Of a stretch of 64,000 nucleotides of DNA, positions 40,340 through 50,965 are shown in pieces. This DNA comes from an uncultured Tolumonas sp. GTDB taxonomy: Bacteria > Pseudomonadota > Gammaproteobacteria > Enterobacterales > Aeromonadaceae. The notes under the pieces are model-generated. The model saw nothing but the letters and a program-made list of their open reading frames with translations. It was not told the origin of the DNA and made no database searches. Made by a program: the position numbers and the translations under genes. The stretch covers positions 1 to 64,000 of the forward strand of contig NZ_OY781373.1 in assembly GCF_963676665.1 (NCBI RefSeq), given 5' to 3'. Every line of letters starts with the position of its first letter. Positions within the stretch are counted from its first letter, which is position 1.

Positions 40340-40501
40340 ATGAAAATGCGCACATACAGTGTGGGTTTAGCGTTGTTATTAGCTGGTTTACTCAGTGGTT
40401 GCGGCTTGAAAGGGCCGTTATACATGCCACAGCAAAAACCGGCGCAACAGCAGACTGCCCAGCCGCAAAATCAGAACGACAACCACCAGACCCAATCATA
40501 A
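40340..40501 (+). CDS. lptM: LPS transport lipoprotein LptM (YifL)
   Basis: A 53-residue lipoprotein. The signal peptide ends in the lipobox LLSGC, and the mature N-terminus CGLKGPLYMP is the LptM signature; the tail is Gln/Asn-rich and disordered. E. coli LptM assists oxidative maturation of LptD at the BAM complex. It is upstream of lysA, the usual location. Two nearby ATGs (40340, 40346) are possible starts; ribosome sites are weak for both. Confidence 0.88.
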   Translation: MKMRTYSVGLALLLAGLLSGCGLKGPLYMPQQKPAQQQTAQPQNQNDNHQTQS

Positions 40502-40516
40502 GGAAACGATGGCGCC

Positions 40517-41767
40517 ATGGATTATTTCAATTATCGCGAAGACGGCGAACTGCTGGCTGAACAATGTGCTGTCAGCGAGTTAGTTGCCCAATACGGCACC
40601 CCTTTATATATCTACTCCCGTGCCACTATTGAACGTCACTGGAAGGCGTTTGATGCCGCTGCTGGCGATGTGCCGCATCTGATCTGCTATGCGGTCAAGG
40701 CCAATGGCAACCTCGCGATCCTGAATGTACTGGCGCGTCTGGGCTCTGGCTTTGACATCGTTTCTGGTGGTGAACTGGCGCGTGTGATCGCCGCCGGTGG
40801 TGATGCGAAAAAAGTGGTGTTCTCGGGGGTTGGTAAAACCGAAGCCGAAATGCGTTATGCGCTGGAACAAGACATTCTCTGTTTCAACGTGGAATCAGAA
40901 CCGGAGCTGGAGCGCCTGAATCAGGTGGCTGGCAGCATGGGTAAAGTGGCGCGGATTTCGATCCGCATTAACCCGGATATTGATGCCGGTACGCATCCGT
41001 ATATCTCGACTGGTTTGAAACAGAATAAATTCGGTATTCCGATTGAACGCGCGCCGGAAGTGTATAAATACGCGGCCAGCCTGCCAAACTTAGCCATTCA
41101 TGGTGTTGATTGTCATATCGGCTCGCAGCTGACCGAAATCGCACCGTTCCTTGAAGCGGCAGACAAGCTGTTGGCGCTGATCGATGAGCTGGCAGCCGCT
41201 GGTATTAAGATCCAGCATTTGGACGTGGGTGGTGGTCTGGGCGTCAATTACAACGACGAAACCCCTCCGCACCCAAGCGAATATGCCACCGCACTGAAAC
41301 AGAAACTGCAAGATCGTGATCTGACCCTGATGTTTGAACCGGGCCGCGCCATCATGGCGAATGCCGGGATTCTGGCGACTAAAGTCGAATATCTGAAAGC
41401 GGGTGAAGATCGCCATTTTGCCATCGTTGATGCCGCGATGAACGACCTGATCCGCCCATCGCTGTACAGTGCCTGGATGAACATTGTGCCGGTTAATCGT
41501 GCACTGCCACGCACTGCGCAACGCTATGATGTGGTCGGCCCAATCTGCGAAACCGGTGATTTCCTGGGTAAAGATCGGGAATTAGCCATTGAACCGGGTG
41601 ATTATCTGGTAGTCCGCTCTGCTGGCGCGTATGGTTTCTCTATGGCGTCTAACTACAACGCCCGTTCCCGAGCTGCTGAAGTGCTGGTGGACGGTGAGCA
41701 GCCACATTTGGTGCGTGAGCGTGAACCGCTGGCATCACAGTGGCAATTTGAACATCTGTTGCCGTAA
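40517..41767 (+). CDS. lysA: Diaminopimelate decarboxylase
   Basis: A 416-residue PLP enzyme converting meso-diaminopimelate to lysine. PLP Lys61 is in CYAVKANGN, the PLP phosphate-binding GGG is in LDVGGGLGVNY, and the active-site Cys is in GPICETGDFLGKDR. It forms one unit with lptM, dapF, the DUF484 gene and xerC. Confidence 0.97.
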   Translation: MDYFNYREDGELLAEQCAVSELVAQYGTPLYIYSRATIERHWKAFDAAAGDVPHLICYAVKANGNLAILNVLARLGSGFDIVSGGELARVIAAGGDAKKVVFSGVGKTEAEMRYALEQDILCFNVESEPELERLNQVAGSMGKVARISIRINPDIDAGTHPYISTGLKQNKFGIPIERAPEVYKYAASLPNLAIHGVDCHIGSQLTEIAPFLEAADKLLALIDELAAAGIKIQHLDVGGGLGVNYNDETPPHPSEYATALKQKLQDRDLTLMFEPGRAIMANAGILATKVEYLKAGEDRHFAIVDAAMNDLIRPSLYSAWMNIVPVNRALPRTAQRYDVVGPICETGDFLGKDRELAIEPGDYLVVRSAGAYGFSMASNYNARSRAAEVLVDGEQPHLVREREPLASQWQFEHLLP

Positions 41768-41782
41768 CAGGAGCTTGGCTGC

Positions 41783-42613
41783 ATGTTGATCCAGTTTTCC
41801 AAAATGCACGGTCTAGGAAATGACTTCGTGGTAGTGGATGGCGTAACGCAGAAGGTATTTTTTAATGCGGAAACGCTGAAACGCCTCGGTGATCGTCATT
41901 TTGGTATCGGTTTTGACCAGTTGTTGCTGGTCGAACCGCCGTATGATCCTGATCTCGACTTCCACTATCGTATTTTTAATGCCGATGGTTCGGAAGTGCA
42001 GCAGTGTGGCAACGGCGCGCGGTGTTTTGCGCGTTTCGTCCGCCTGAAGGGCTTAACCAATAAAGATCGTATTGCGGTGAGCACCGTCAGTGGTCGCATC
42101 GTGTTGCAGTTGGAAGACAACGATCAGGTCACGGTCAACATGGGCGTGCCGGAATTCGAGCCATCGAAGATCCCGTTTCGGGCACTAAAAGCGGAAAAAC
42201 TCTATCTGCTGCGCGTGGCGGAACAAACCGTGATGTGCGGTGCGGTGTCGATGGGTAACCCGCATTGTGTGCTGGAAGTGCCAAGTGTAAAAACCGCGCC
42301 GGTGGAAACACTGGGGCCAAAACTCGAATCGTTCGATCGCTTCCCAGAGCGCGTCAATGTTGGCTTTATGGAAGTGGTTTCGGCCAATGAAATTAACCTG
42401 CGCGTGTATGAACGTGGTGCCGGTGAAACATTGGCCTGTGGCACGGGCGCCTGTGCTGCGGTGGTGGTGGGGATCCAGCAGGAAAAACTCAAAGGTCGGG
42501 TCAAAGTGGATTTGCCCGGCGGTTCGCTGAGTATTTCATGGAATGGCCCCGGCACACCGGTGTACATGACCGGCCCCGCCGAGCATGTGTTTGACGGACA
42601 AATCGAGTTATGA
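41783..42613 (+). CDS. dapF: Diaminopimelate epimerase
   Basis: A 276-residue cofactor-free racemase that makes meso-DAP. The two catalytic cysteines are Cys75 ([11 protein letters not shown]) and Cys219 ([12 protein letters not shown]). [13 protein letters not shown] is the family N-terminus. The stop overlaps the start of the next gene by 4 bp (ATGA). Confidence 0.97.
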   Translation: MLIQFSKMHGLGNDFVVVDGVTQKVFFNAETLKRLGDRHFGIGFDQLLLVEPPYDPDLDFHYRIFNADGSEVQQCGNGARCFARFVRLKGLTNKDRIAVSTVSGRIVLQLEDNDQVTVNMGVPEFEPSKIPFRALKAEKLYLLRVAEQTVMCGAVSMGNPHCVLEVPSVKTAPVETLGPKLESFDRFPERVNVGFMEVVSANEINLRVYERGAGETLACGTGACAAVVVGIQQEKLKGRVKVDLPGGSLSISWNGPGTPVYMTGPAEHVFDGQIEL

Positions 42614-43308
42614 GTATCGACATGGGCGCACTGGAGGCGATGCTGCAGGAAAATCAGGTGGTCGAATTCCTCAAGCAGCATCCGGATTTTTTCCTACGGC
42701 ATAAAGCGCTGCTGGATGAGTTGACGGTGCCCCATGAACAACGCGGCGCGGTATCGTTGTTTGATCTAAAACTAGAGCGACAGCGCGACCGTTTGCAGCA
42801 CTTGGAGCAAGAGCGCCAAGAGTTGCTGACCAATGCCAGCCGTAACGAGTTCATCTTCCGTGTGTATACCGATATTTATCCGGCGTTATTTGCCTGCACC
42901 TCATTGCGGCAGTTGTGGAAGTGTCTGCACAGCACGTTTCGTGAACGGTTGCGGATTCCGGCCTGTGCCTTGTGGGTCAATCAGGCTCGGGTGAAAGCCA
43001 AACGTTTTGATAAACCCTACGAGATGGAATATCCGTTATTCCAGCGTTTATGTCTTTACCCGATGGCCGATCAGCTGGTCTATTTTGGCCGGGTTAATGA
43101 TTGCGACCGTGAGCTGATTTTCGGGCAGGGCTCACTGGTGCACTCGATGGCGCTGTTACGCCTTGGCGAATACGGCGAATGGGGTTTTCTGGCCTTTGGC
43201 CATGCGAACCCACAACATTATCAACCAGGGATGGACAGCTTGCTGCTGGAACAGTTAGGCCGCTTTGTCACCTTGTTATTACCGACTTTGGCGCGCTCGT
43301 GTGAGTGA
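42610..43308 (+). CDS. DUF484 family protein (GAF-like fold)
   Basis: A 232-residue protein of the DUF484 family: [22 protein letters not shown], then [19 protein letters not shown] and a coiled-coil linker before a GAF-like domain. It always sits between dapF and xerC in many gammaproteobacteria; its function is not established. It overlaps dapF by 4 bp and xerC by 8 bp. Confidence 0.93.
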   Translation: MSIDMGALEAMLQENQVVEFLKQHPDFFLRHKALLDELTVPHEQRGAVSLFDLKLERQRDRLQHLEQERQELLTNASRNEFIFRVYTDIYPALFACTSLRQLWKCLHSTFRERLRIPACALWVNQARVKAKRFDKPYEMEYPLFQRLCLYPMADQLVYFGRVNDCDRELIFGQGSLVHSMALLRLGEYGEWGFLAFGHANPQHYQPGMDSLLLEQLGRFVTLLLPTLARSCE

Positions 43309-44230
43309 CCCCCTCGCAGCGGTCGTACACACCTATCTGGAATACCTGCGCGTTGAGCGTCAGCTCAGCGTTCATACCCTGACTAACTATCAACGCCATT
43401 TGCAGGCCATGATGGAATGGCTGCAGGAAAAGCAGGTCCGTGACTGGTCTGAGTTGAATAACCCGCTGGTGCGGCAATGGGCGCACACGCTGCGCAAACA
43501 CAAAGAGACCTCACCGCGCACCATTAGCACCAAAATGTCGGCGCTGCGCAGTTTTGCCGATTGGCTGGTGATCCGCGGTATTCTGGCGGCTAACCCCGCG
43601 CGTGGTGTGGCGTTACCCAAGCTTGGCCGTCCGTTGCCGAAAAACCTCGATGTCGATCAGATGCATCAGCTGCTCAATATCAGCGATGAGCAAGATCCGC
43701 TGGCGATACGTGATCGGGCGATCATGGAGCTGTTTTATACCTGCGGCATGCGTCTGTCGGAATTAGTCGGCCTCGATCTGCAGGATATCCAGCTCGATGC
43801 ACGGCAAGTTCGGGTGATCGGGAAGGGAAATAAAGAGCGCGTGTTGCCGATTGGTCGTTTGGCGCTGGAGTGGCTGGAAAAATGGCTGCACATCCGACCC
43901 ACCTTTGCCGTTGAGGGTGAGCAAGCGTTGTTTCTCAGCAGCCGTAAGCGTCGTATTACCGCGCGCATGATAGAGATCCGTCTTGCGCAGTGGGGGCAAA
44001 AACAGACCCTCAACAGCCACGTGCATCCGCATAAATTACGCCACAGTTTTGCCACGCACATGCTGGAGTCATCCGGTGATCTCCGTGCGGTACAAGAGCT
44101 GTTAGGCCACGCTAATCTGGCCACCACGCAAGTGTATACTCACCTTGATTTCCAACATTTAGCCGCGGTCTATGACCAGGCGCATCCGCGTTCCAAACGC
44201 AAAACACTCAAGCCGGAAGAGGAAGAGTAG
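43301..44230 (+). CDS. xerC: Site-specific tyrosine recombinase XerC
   Basis: A 309-residue recombinase that with XerD resolves chromosome dimers at dif. The N-terminal SAM-like domain is [23 protein letters not shown]. The catalytic set is Arg in [11 protein letters not shown], Lys in [22 protein letters not shown] (His-x-x-Arg), His in [11 protein letters not shown] and Tyr in VYTHLDFQ. The GTG at 43301 gives the family start and overlaps the DUF484 stop; its ribosome site is poor, suggesting coupling. Confidence 0.96.
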   Translation: MSDPLAAVVHTYLEYLRVERQLSVHTLTNYQRHLQAMMEWLQEKQVRDWSELNNPLVRQWAHTLRKHKETSPRTISTKMSALRSFADWLVIRGILAANPARGVALPKLGRPLPKNLDVDQMHQLLNISDEQDPLAIRDRAIMELFYTCGMRLSELVGLDLQDIQLDARQVRVIGKGNKERVLPIGRLALEWLEKWLHIRPTFAVEGEQALFLSSRKRRITARMIEIRLAQWGQKQTLNSHVHPHKLRHSFATHMLESSGDLRAVQELLGHANLATTQVYTHLDFQHLAAVYDQAHPRSKRKTLKPEEEE

Positions 44231-44233
44231 TTC

Positions 44234-45724
44234 GTGTTAACCCAATTTTCTCTCATGGTGCAGGGTACCACCTCCGATGCCGGTAAAAGCACGCTGGTCG
44301 CTGGTTTATGTCGTTTACTGAAACGACAAGGCTGGTCGGTCGCCCCGTTTAAATCACAGAATATGGCGCTCAATAGCGCCGTCACGGCCGATGGTGGTGA
44401 AATTGGTCGCGCGCAGGCGGTGCAGGCGCAGGCTTGTGGCATTGAACCGACCGTACACATGAATCCGGTGCTGCTGAAACCCAACACCGACATCGGCGCA
44501 CAGGTGATCGTGCACGGTAAGGCGCTGGCGGACATGGATGCCTGCGCCTATCACGAATACAAACCGAAGGTGATGGGGGCCGTGATGCACTCGTTCCATC
44601 ATCTGCAGGCCCATTATCAGGCGGTGATCATCGAAGGGGCGGGCAGCCCGGCGGAAATCAATCTGCGCGACCGCGATATCGCCAATATGGGCTTTGCCGA
44701 AGAGGCCGATTGTCCGGTCATCATTATTGCCGATATCGATAAGGGCGGCGTGTTTGCCCATCTGTATGGCACGCTGGCGCTGCTTTCTGAAAGTGAACAA
44801 AACCGTGTGATTGGCTTTGTCATCAATCGTTTCCGTGGTGATATTGCGCTACTGAAAGGCGGTCTCGACTGGCTGGAGCAGACCACCGGCAAGCCGGTAT
44901 TGGGTGTGCTGCCTTATCTGCATGGCCTGTATCTGGAACAGGAAGATGCGATTGCGGTGCAGCAAAATGATCGTGGTAAATTCCGTATCGTGGTGCCTTG
45001 TTTCCCGCGGATCAGTAATCACACCGATTTTGATGTGCTGCGATTACACCCCGATGTCGATCTGATCATGGTGCCACCCAATCAGTCACTGCCTGCCGCC
45101 GATCTTATTATTCTGCCTGGTTCTAAATCGGTGCAGGGTGATCTGCGCTTCTTGCGTGAACAGGGCTGGGATGCCGCCATTAACCGCCACCTGCGTTTTG
45201 GCGGCAAGCTGATCGGTATCTGTGGCGGTTATCAGATGCTCGGCGAGATGTTGCACGATCCACTCGGGTTGGAAGGTGCTGCCGGTAGCCTGCAGGGTCT
45301 GGGGCTATTACCAATTTCCACCACACTGGCGGCGGAAAAGCAGTTGCGTCGGGTGACTGGCACACTGGCGTTAGCCGATAACAGTGTTCCTGTGATCGGG
45401 TATGAAATTCATGCCGGTGTGACAGAAACGCCTGCTGATGCATCGCGACCGATGACGTTACATTGTGACGATGCAGTTATCACTGATGGCCTGTTCTCTG
45501 ATGATGGGCTGATTTTCGGCACCTATCTGCACGGTCTGTTCGATGAACCTGCCGCCTGTAATGCGTTATTGCGTTGGGCGGGGCTACAGACCGATAGCGC
45601 ACCGGATATGCAGCAACTGCGCGAGCATGGCATCGATCGGTTGGCGGATTGTCTGGCCGATCATCTGAATATGGCACAACTATTTGCTCTTCTGGCTTCG
45701 TGGGAACAACAACATGCAAACTAG
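44234..45724 (+). CDS. cobQ: Cobyric acid synthase
   Basis: A 496-residue glutamine-dependent amidotransferase that amidates side chains b, d, e and g of adenosylcobyrinate a,c-diamide. The N-terminal nucleotide-binding domain has the P-loop [15 protein letters not shown], and the GAT domain has the nucleophile Cys in [11 protein letters not shown] and a His in YLHGLFDE. It uses a GTG start 3 bp after the xerC stop and overlaps cobB by 11 bp. In enterobacteria another gene (yigB) follows xerC, so the cobalamin pair is a lineage-specific placement. Confidence 0.94.
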   Translation: MLTQFSLMVQGTTSDAGKSTLVAGLCRLLKRQGWSVAPFKSQNMALNSAVTADGGEIGRAQAVQAQACGIEPTVHMNPVLLKPNTDIGAQVIVHGKALADMDACAYHEYKPKVMGAVMHSFHHLQAHYQAVIIEGAGSPAEINLRDRDIANMGFAEEADCPVIIIADIDKGGVFAHLYGTLALLSESEQNRVIGFVINRFRGDIALLKGGLDWLEQTTGKPVLGVLPYLHGLYLEQEDAIAVQQNDRGKFRIVVPCFPRISNHTDFDVLRLHPDVDLIMVPPNQSLPAADLIILPGSKSVQGDLRFLREQGWDAAINRHLRFGGKLIGICGGYQMLGEMLHDPLGLEGAAGSLQGLGLLPISTTLAAEKQLRRVTGTLALADNSVPVIGYEIHAGVTETPADASRPMTLHCDDAVITDGLFSDDGLIFGTYLHGLFDEPAACNALLRWAGLQTDSAPDMQQLREHGIDRLADCLADHLNMAQLFALLASWEQQHAN

Positions 45725-47006
45725 AACTTGCCCGGCACTGCTTATCAGTGCGCCCGCTAGCCATAGTGGTAAAACCACGGTCACCGCCGCACTGGCGCGT
45801 TACTGGACACAACAGGGTAAGAAGGTGCGGGTGTTCAAAACCGGGCCGGATTTTCTCGACCCCATGCTGTTGGAAAAAGCCTCGGGTGCTCCGGTGCATC
45901 AACTCGATTTGTGGATGATGGGTGAGGCGAATTGCCGCCGTCGTCTGGCGGAGGCGGCGCAGGAAGCCGATCTGATCCTGATTGAGGGGGGGATGGGCTT
46001 GTATGACGGTCACACCAGTTCCGCCGATATTGCGCGCTTGTTTAATATTCCCCTGCTGCTGGTAGTCGATGGTTCGGCGATGGCGCAGACATTTGGCGCA
46101 CTGGTGTATGGGTTGGCTAATTATCAGCCCGATTTGACGGTGTTTGGTGTGGTAGCGAACCGCGTTAACAGTGCCGGTCATGCCCGTTATCTGCAGCAAA
46201 GCCTGCCGAATGGCATCCACTTTTGCGGTTATATGCCCTCGAATGAGGCAATCACCCTGCCGGAGCGGCATTTAGGTTTGGTGCAGGCCAATGAGTTGTC
46301 TGATCTTGAGCCGAGGTTAGATTTAGCTGCCGAACAGCTGGCCAGCCACGGTGCATTACACCTGCCACCTGCCAGTGAATTCAGCTACCCGATCAGCAAT
46401 AAGGTGTATGGGGAAGGGTTAACCGGCGTGACGATTGCGGTCGCGCGTGATGCCGCATTTAGCTTTATTTACCGCGATAATCTGCAAATTTTGCAGCAGA
46501 TGGGCGCACAATTACGCTTTTTCTCGCCGGTTACCGATCAGGTGATGCCGGAAGCCGATGCGTTATATCTGCCCGGTGGTTACCCCGAGCTCTATCTTGA
46601 TAGGCTTGCCGATAACCAGACCATGTTGCAATCGATCCGTGCGCATGTGCAGGCCGACAAACCCACAGTCGCGGAGTGTGGCGGCATGCTCTATCTGCTC
46701 AATGGCCTCACCAACAAAGAGGGCCATCGGCGTGATCTGCTCGGCGTATTACCCGGCGAAGCGCTGATGGAACCACGACTTTCGGGTCTTGGTGTGTTAT
46801 CAGCAGCTTTCCCGTTTGGCGAAGTACGTGGGCACACCTTCCATTTTTCCAGCAGCCAGATCCGTGCTGAAAGCACGTTAGACGCAACGCATCCGGTGCA
46901 TGGCAAGCCGGAAGCGGTTTATCAGCAGGGGCGGTTGCTGGCCTCTTACGTGCATTGGTATTTAGGCGATGAGCCGGAAGCCTGTTTGGCGTGGTTTAAG
47001 CCGTAA
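45714..47006 (+). CDS. cobB: Cobyrinate a,c-diamide synthase
   Basis: A 430-residue glutamine-dependent amidotransferase (CobB/CbiA) acting on corrin side chains a and c. P-loop [29 protein letters not shown] in the ATPase domain, GAT Cys in [13 protein letters not shown] and His in YVHWYL are visible. I chose the ATG at 45714 with GGGA upstream; it overlaps the cobQ stop. The two enzymes act in sequence (cobB product is the cobQ substrate). No other cobalamin gene lies in the window. Confidence 0.93.
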   Translation: MQTRTCPALLISAPASHSGKTTVTAALARYWTQQGKKVRVFKTGPDFLDPMLLEKASGAPVHQLDLWMMGEANCRRRLAEAAQEADLILIEGGMGLYDGHTSSADIARLFNIPLLLVVDGSAMAQTFGALVYGLANYQPDLTVFGVVANRVNSAGHARYLQQSLPNGIHFCGYMPSNEAITLPERHLGLVQANELSDLEPRLDLAAEQLASHGALHLPPASEFSYPISNKVYGEGLTGVTIAVARDAAFSFIYRDNLQILQQMGAQLRFFSPVTDQVMPEADALYLPGGYPELYLDRLADNQTMLQSIRAHVQADKPTVAECGGMLYLLNGLTNKEGHRRDLLGVLPGEALMEPRLSGLGVLSAAFPFGEVRGHTFHFSSSQIRAESTLDATHPVHGKPEAVYQQGRLLASYVHWYLGDEPEACLAWFKP

Positions 47007-47022
47007 TAATCGACTCAGCTAA

Positions 47023-49290
47023 CTAAGCTATTTTTTCAGAGGTGGTGACAGAGAGCATCTCTGCAGGTGCGGGGCGGCCAAAGAGATAGCCTTGATAAGC
47101 ATAACACCCCAACTCTTCCAGACGTTGTCGTTGGGCTTCGGTTTCCACCCCTTCCGCAATGACATTTAACCCCATACTTTGTGCCAGAGTGACGATGGTG
47201 CTGGCAATTGCGGCATCGTTTGGATCGGTGAGCAGATCCCGGACAAACGATTGGTCGATTTTCAGCTGATCCAAAGGTAATCGTTTCAGATATGCCAGTG
47301 ATGAATACCCGGTACCAAAATCATCCAGTGAAAAACCAACGCCACATGCTTTCAGTGCCGTCATTTTGTGGATGATATCTTCGGTGTCTTCCAGTAATAA
47401 ACTCTCTGTAAGTTCCAGTTTCAGACTGCCGGGGGTTATGTCTGCGTTATGAATGGCGGCTAAGATTTGATCGACAAAATCAGGCTGGTGGATCTGTCGG
47501 GCGCTGATATTCACGGCCAATGAAAGATGCGCCAGTGCGGGTTGTTCCATCCAACGGCGTAATTGTTGGCAGGCTTCATATAAAACCCAATCGCCTAATG
47601 CTAAAATTAAACCGCTTTCTTCCGCTAATGGAATAAATTCGGCGGGAGAGATCATGCCACGCAGCGGATGTTGCCAGCGTACTAACGCTTCAGCGCCGGT
47701 GATCTGTCCATTGGCATCAACCTGTGGTTGATAATGCAGCTGCAATTGTTGTTGGCGAATGCCTTCCCGCAGATCATTTTCCAGTTCGGCTCGCGAGGTA
47801 ATGATCGCCTGCATTTTATTGTCAAAGAAACGGAGTGTGTTGCGTCCGGCCGATTTGGCTTGATACATGGCGATGTCGGCACGTTTCATCAGTTCATCAC
47901 TGCTTTCCTGATGCGCCTGAAATAAGGTAATACCGATACTGGCACTGCTGTTGTGTTCATAACCGGCAATCAGGTAGGGATGGCGCAATTTCACCAGAAT
48001 TTTTTCCCCGAGCATTTTAGCCTGAGCAGCGGCGACTTCTTCGATATGGCTTAACTCTTCCAGCATGACGACAAATTCATCGCCCCCCAGCCGCGCAACG
48101 GTATCACACTCCCGTACACACTCAGCAATGCGAGTGGCCACCTGTTGCAGCAGCAGATCGCCTTTGTCATGACCTAAGGTGTCATTCAGGGTTTTGAAAT
48201 TATCCAGATCGATAAACAACAATGCACCACGCTGCCCGCTGCGCTTACTGTTGGCCATGGCTTGATGCAGACGATCTTGCAGCAAACGCCGGTTTGGCAG
48301 GCCTGTCAGTGGGTCGTAAAATGCCAGATAGGCGATTTCATCTTCTTTAATTTTACGATCAGTAATGTCGCGCGCCAGGAACACCACAACCTGTTTATCG
48401 TTGACGGTGTAACCCAATGGTTGTGCTCGTCCTTCAACCAGCCGGCGACCGATAACACCGTCGCACTCATATTCAATGGTTTGTGTTTGTTGCAGCCGGA
48501 TGCTGTCTCGCACAGTCGCTAATAATTTATCTGCGTTTTCTTGCGGGAGTTCGCTGTGTAATGTTTTGCCGATCAGAGCCAAGGCGGGTTCATACAATTG
48601 ATGGTTGGTGGAGGGCAACACGTCAATGTAATGACCATCTTCATCAATGATCACCATTAAATCGGGGATCGCTTGCACAATAGCCCGCAAACGCGATTCA
48701 CTGGTGTGTAATGCCAATTCAGTGTTGGTCCGGTTCACAATATCCTGCATCATCAGGCCGAGGATCATAGTGCCAAGGGAAAAGGTAAACACATAGGGAA
48801 GAGCGATATCCTGCATCACGGTGGTAAGCACGGAGGCAGGAAGTTGCGTGAATATCAGCACCATGATCACATGGGCCACAAACCCAAATAGCAGCAGCTC
48901 AATGGGGCCATTTTTGATCCAGCCAGTCCGACAAATGCGACGATAAGCCAGCCCAAGTAGAACACAGGTGGTAATGGTGGCCAGACCTACCGGATAACCA
49001 CCACCACCTAGCCAGAAACGGTATGCACCGGCAATCAGACCGGCACCAATGGCGACTGCTGGCCCGCCAAACAAACCGGCCATGATCAGAATGACCGAAC
49101 GGGCATCAAAGATAACCCCTTCCGCGATATGCACCGGCACCATCATGCCGATCACGGTAATGCCACCAAACAGCAATCCCGCGATGATTTGTTGTAATAT
49201 TTTATGCCCCTGACAAAGGCGCACATTAAATCCCTGCAATAAACACAGAGATAACAACAGTGCCACACCTTTAATCAATTCCAGTAGCAT
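47023..49290 (-). CDS. Membrane-bound diguanylate cyclase/phosphodiesterase (5TM-Lyt, PAS, GGDEF, EAL)
   Basis: A 755-residue c-di-GMP enzyme. The N-terminal membrane block (about residues 1-185) has the LytS-type 5TM signature (FGGPAVAIGAGLIAGAYRFW). A PAS domain (about 200-320), GGDEF domain (intact LGGDEFVVML) and EAL domain (EALVRWQHP, DDFGTGYSSL, EGVE) follow. Both catalytic motifs look intact, so it may make or degrade c-di-GMP. It is the only c-di-GMP enzyme in the window and a possible partner for the MshEN-like repeats of CheA. It is a single gene; nothing was seen in the 203-bp gap to bfd. Confidence 0.95.
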   Translation of the reverse strand: MLLELIKGVALLLSLCLLQGFNVRLCQGHKILQQIIAGLLFGGITVIGMMVPVHIAEGVIFDARSVILIMAGLFGGPAVAIGAGLIAGAYRFWLGGGGYPVGLATITTCVLLGLAYRRICRTGWIKNGPIELLLFGFVAHVIMVLIFTQLPASVLTTVMQDIALPYVFTFSLGTMILGLMMQDIVNRTNTELALHTSESRLRAIVQAIPDLMVIIDEDGHYIDVLPSTNHQLYEPALALIGKTLHSELPQENADKLLATVRDSIRLQQTQTIEYECDGVIGRRLVEGRAQPLGYTVNDKQVVVFLARDITDRKIKEDEIAYLAFYDPLTGLPNRRLLQDRLHQAMANSKRSGQRGALLFIDLDNFKTLNDTLGHDKGDLLLQQVATRIAECVRECDTVARLGGDEFVVMLEELSHIEEVAAAQAKMLGEKILVKLRHPYLIAGYEHNSSASIGITLFQAHQESSDELMKRADIAMYQAKSAGRNTLRFFDNKMQAIITSRAELENDLREGIRQQQLQLHYQPQVDANGQITGAEALVRWQHPLRGMISPAEFIPLAEESGLILALGDWVLYEACQQLRRWMEQPALAHLSLAVNISARQIHQPDFVDQILAAIHNADITPGSLKLELTESLLLEDTEDIIHKMTALKACGVGFSLDDFGTGYSSLAYLKRLPLDQLKIDQSFVRDLLTDPNDAAIASTIVTLAQSMGLNVIAEGVETEAQRQRLEELGCYAYQGYLFGRPAPAEMLSVTTSEKIA

Positions 49291-49493
49291 AGGCTCTATC
49301 CGTGATCCGATACGTTGTAATCATGGCTTAAGATGCTGCTAAGGTAAAATGACAAACCGCCAGATATTGCCGATTGTGGAAATATTGTTAGCTATTCATC
49401 ACTTTGTTGCGGGCAATAATGTAAAACGTATCGAATACGGGTGGGGACCAGATGATGCGGGTTCCGCGTTGAGATAAGCAAGTTGCTGCGTTT

Positions 49494-49691
49494 TTAGGCT
49501 ACCTGCTTTGTTGTGGGTTCAGCGATCTGCAACAAGGTAGTTTCCAGCACTCGACGCACTTGTGGCAGGCAACGTCCGCAAGTACTGCCCACCTTCAACT
49601 CCCGGTGTAAGCCGCGTACGGTATCTATGCCGTTTTCTATCGCTTCTTTAATCTGCCGGTCATTCACTGCATGACAATGACAAATGATCAT
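49494..49691 (-). CDS. bfd: Bacterioferritin-associated ferredoxin Bfd
   Basis: A 65-residue [2Fe-2S] protein: CHCHAV near the N-terminus and STCGRCLP further on give the four ligand cysteines. It supplies electrons to release iron from bacterioferritin. It is divergent from the bfr pair and has a Fur box 26-42 bp upstream. Confidence 0.93.
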   Translation of the reverse strand: MIICHCHAVNDRQIKEAIENGIDTVRGLHRELKVGSTCGRCLPQVRRVLETTLLQIAEPTTKQVA

Positions 49692-49716
49692 CGCAACCTC
49701 CTGCTTTACTCCATTT

Positions 49717-49733
49717 AATAATAATTCTCATTA
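49717..49733. promoter_or_regulatory. Fur box upstream of bfd
   Basis: AATAATAATTCTCATTA closely fits the Fur palindrome type (GATAATGATAATCATTATC family) and lies 26-42 bp before the bfd start. This predicts derepression of bfd in iron starvation, as in E. coli. The effect on the divergent bfr genes is less clear. Confidence 0.7.
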
Positions 49734-49885
49734 AGATGTAGTGCAATAGATTTGCTGTTTTTTTATACGGGAATGCTAATGTACTAAACTGTAAAAAGGA
49801 TGTGTTATACATGTTAATTTAGTTGCTAAATCTGCAGTAAGGATTAGGCTAAATCGTATAGCTTTTCACCACATGAGGATTGGCC

Positions 49886-50350
49886 ATGCAAGGCGATAAA
49901 GCAGTCATCGCGATGCTCAACAAGGTGTTGACCTGGGAGTTGAGCTCCATCAATCAATATTTTCTGCACGCCCGTTTATTCCGCCATTTTGGTTTTAATG
50001 CGTTGAATGAGCATGCGTTCAAAAAATCGATCAAAGACATGAAACAGGCCGATGCGCTGATTGAGCGGATCTTGTTTTTAGACGGTCTGCCAAATTTACA
50101 GAATCTGGAATATTTGCGTATCGGTGAACATGCCGAAGAGATGCTGCAATGCGATCTGTCACTGCAGCAGGATCAGTTGCTTTTATTGCGCGAAGCGATC
50201 CAGCTTGCTGAGCAATCAGCCGATTTTGTCACCCGCGATCTGTTGGAAGATATTCTGGAATATGAGGAAGAGTATCTGGATTGGCTGGAAACCCAGCAGA
50301 ATCTGATCGCGACGACTGGTATTCAGAACTATCTGCAAAGCCAGATGTAA
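49886..50350 (+). CDS. bfr: Bacterioferritin subunit, haem-binding type with altered ferroxidase site
   Basis: A 154-residue four-helix Bfr subunit. In E. coli numbering the haem ligand Met52 is kept. Of the ferroxidase ligands Glu18 and Glu127 are kept, but Glu51 is Asp, His54 is Gln, Glu94 is Gln and His130 is Tyr. It probably mixes with the second subunit encoded 10 bp downstream. I chose the ATG at 49886 with GAGGAT upstream; the in-frame TTG at 49880 is excluded by that site. Confidence 0.92.
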   Translation: MQGDKAVIAMLNKVLTWELSSINQYFLHARLFRHFGFNALNEHAFKKSIKDMKQADALIERILFLDGLPNLQNLEYLRIGEHAEEMLQCDLSLQQDQLLLLREAIQLAEQSADFVTRDLLEDILEYEEEYLDWLETQQNLIATTGIQNYLQSQM

Positions 50351-50360
50351 GGGGAGAATT

Positions 50361-50828
50361 ATGCAAGGAAAACCGATTGTCATTGCGGAACTGAATAAGC
50401 TACTGGCGGGTGAATTAACGGCTATCGATCAGTATTTTATTCATTCCCGTATGTATCAGGATTGGGGCTACAACAAGTTATTCGAACGTATCAGCCACGA
50501 GTCGGATGAGGAAAAACAACATGCTGCTTGGATCATTGAGCGCATTCTGTTTCTTGAGGGTACACCAGAGATGACGCTGCGTGAGCCGCTGAATGTGGGT
50601 AAAACTGTGCCGGATATGCTGAAAAGCGATCTGCAACTGGAATACAGTGTGGTCAAAAACCTGAAAGCGGCCATTAAGCTTTGTGAAGCGGAACAAGATT
50701 ATCAGACCCGTGAAATGCTGGAAAAACAGTTGGATGATACCGAAGTAGATCACGCCTACTGGCTGGAAAAACAGCTGCGTTTAATCGATCAGATTGGTCT
50801 GCCAAATTATCTGCAATCACAAATTTAA
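50361..50828 (+). CDS. bfr: Bacterioferritin subunit, ferroxidase-active type without haem Met
   Basis: A 155-residue Bfr subunit. Glu18, Glu51, His54 and Glu94 are present, and Glu128/His131 correspond to Glu127/His130 after a one-residue insertion. Met52, the axial haem ligand, is Lys52. It complements the first subunit; heteropolymeric bacterioferritins with such a division of labour are known from other bacteria. The 10-bp spacing and shared terminator at 50840-50887 indicate one transcript. Confidence 0.92.
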   Translation: MQGKPIVIAELNKLLAGELTAIDQYFIHSRMYQDWGYNKLFERISHESDEEKQHAAWIIERILFLEGTPEMTLREPLNVGKTVPDMLKSDLQLEYSVVKNLKAAIKLCEAEQDYQTREMLEKQLDDTEVDHAYWLEKQLRLIDQIGLPNYLQSQI

Positions 50829-50839
50829 CCTTCACTTCT

Positions 50840-50887
50840 GCTGTCTGAATTGAGAATATGACGCATTCAGACAGCGGCTCTTTTTTG
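50840..50887 (+). terminator. Rho-independent terminator after the bfr pair
   Basis: GCTGTCTGAAT (50840-50850) pairs perfectly with ATTCAGACAGC (50865-50875), and TTTTTT follows after a short GGCTC. Confidence 0.8.
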
Positions 50888-50965
50888 TTCTGTTATCCGT
50901 TTAACGCTGAGCCGCTGTGGTCTGTTTTATTCATGCAGTTTTAATTCATTATTTGGAACAAGACC

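Noticed and set aside
45480..46271. 263-codon minus-strand frame across cobQ-cobB
   Set aside because: It is antisense to two overlapping, clearly identified genes and shows no domain.
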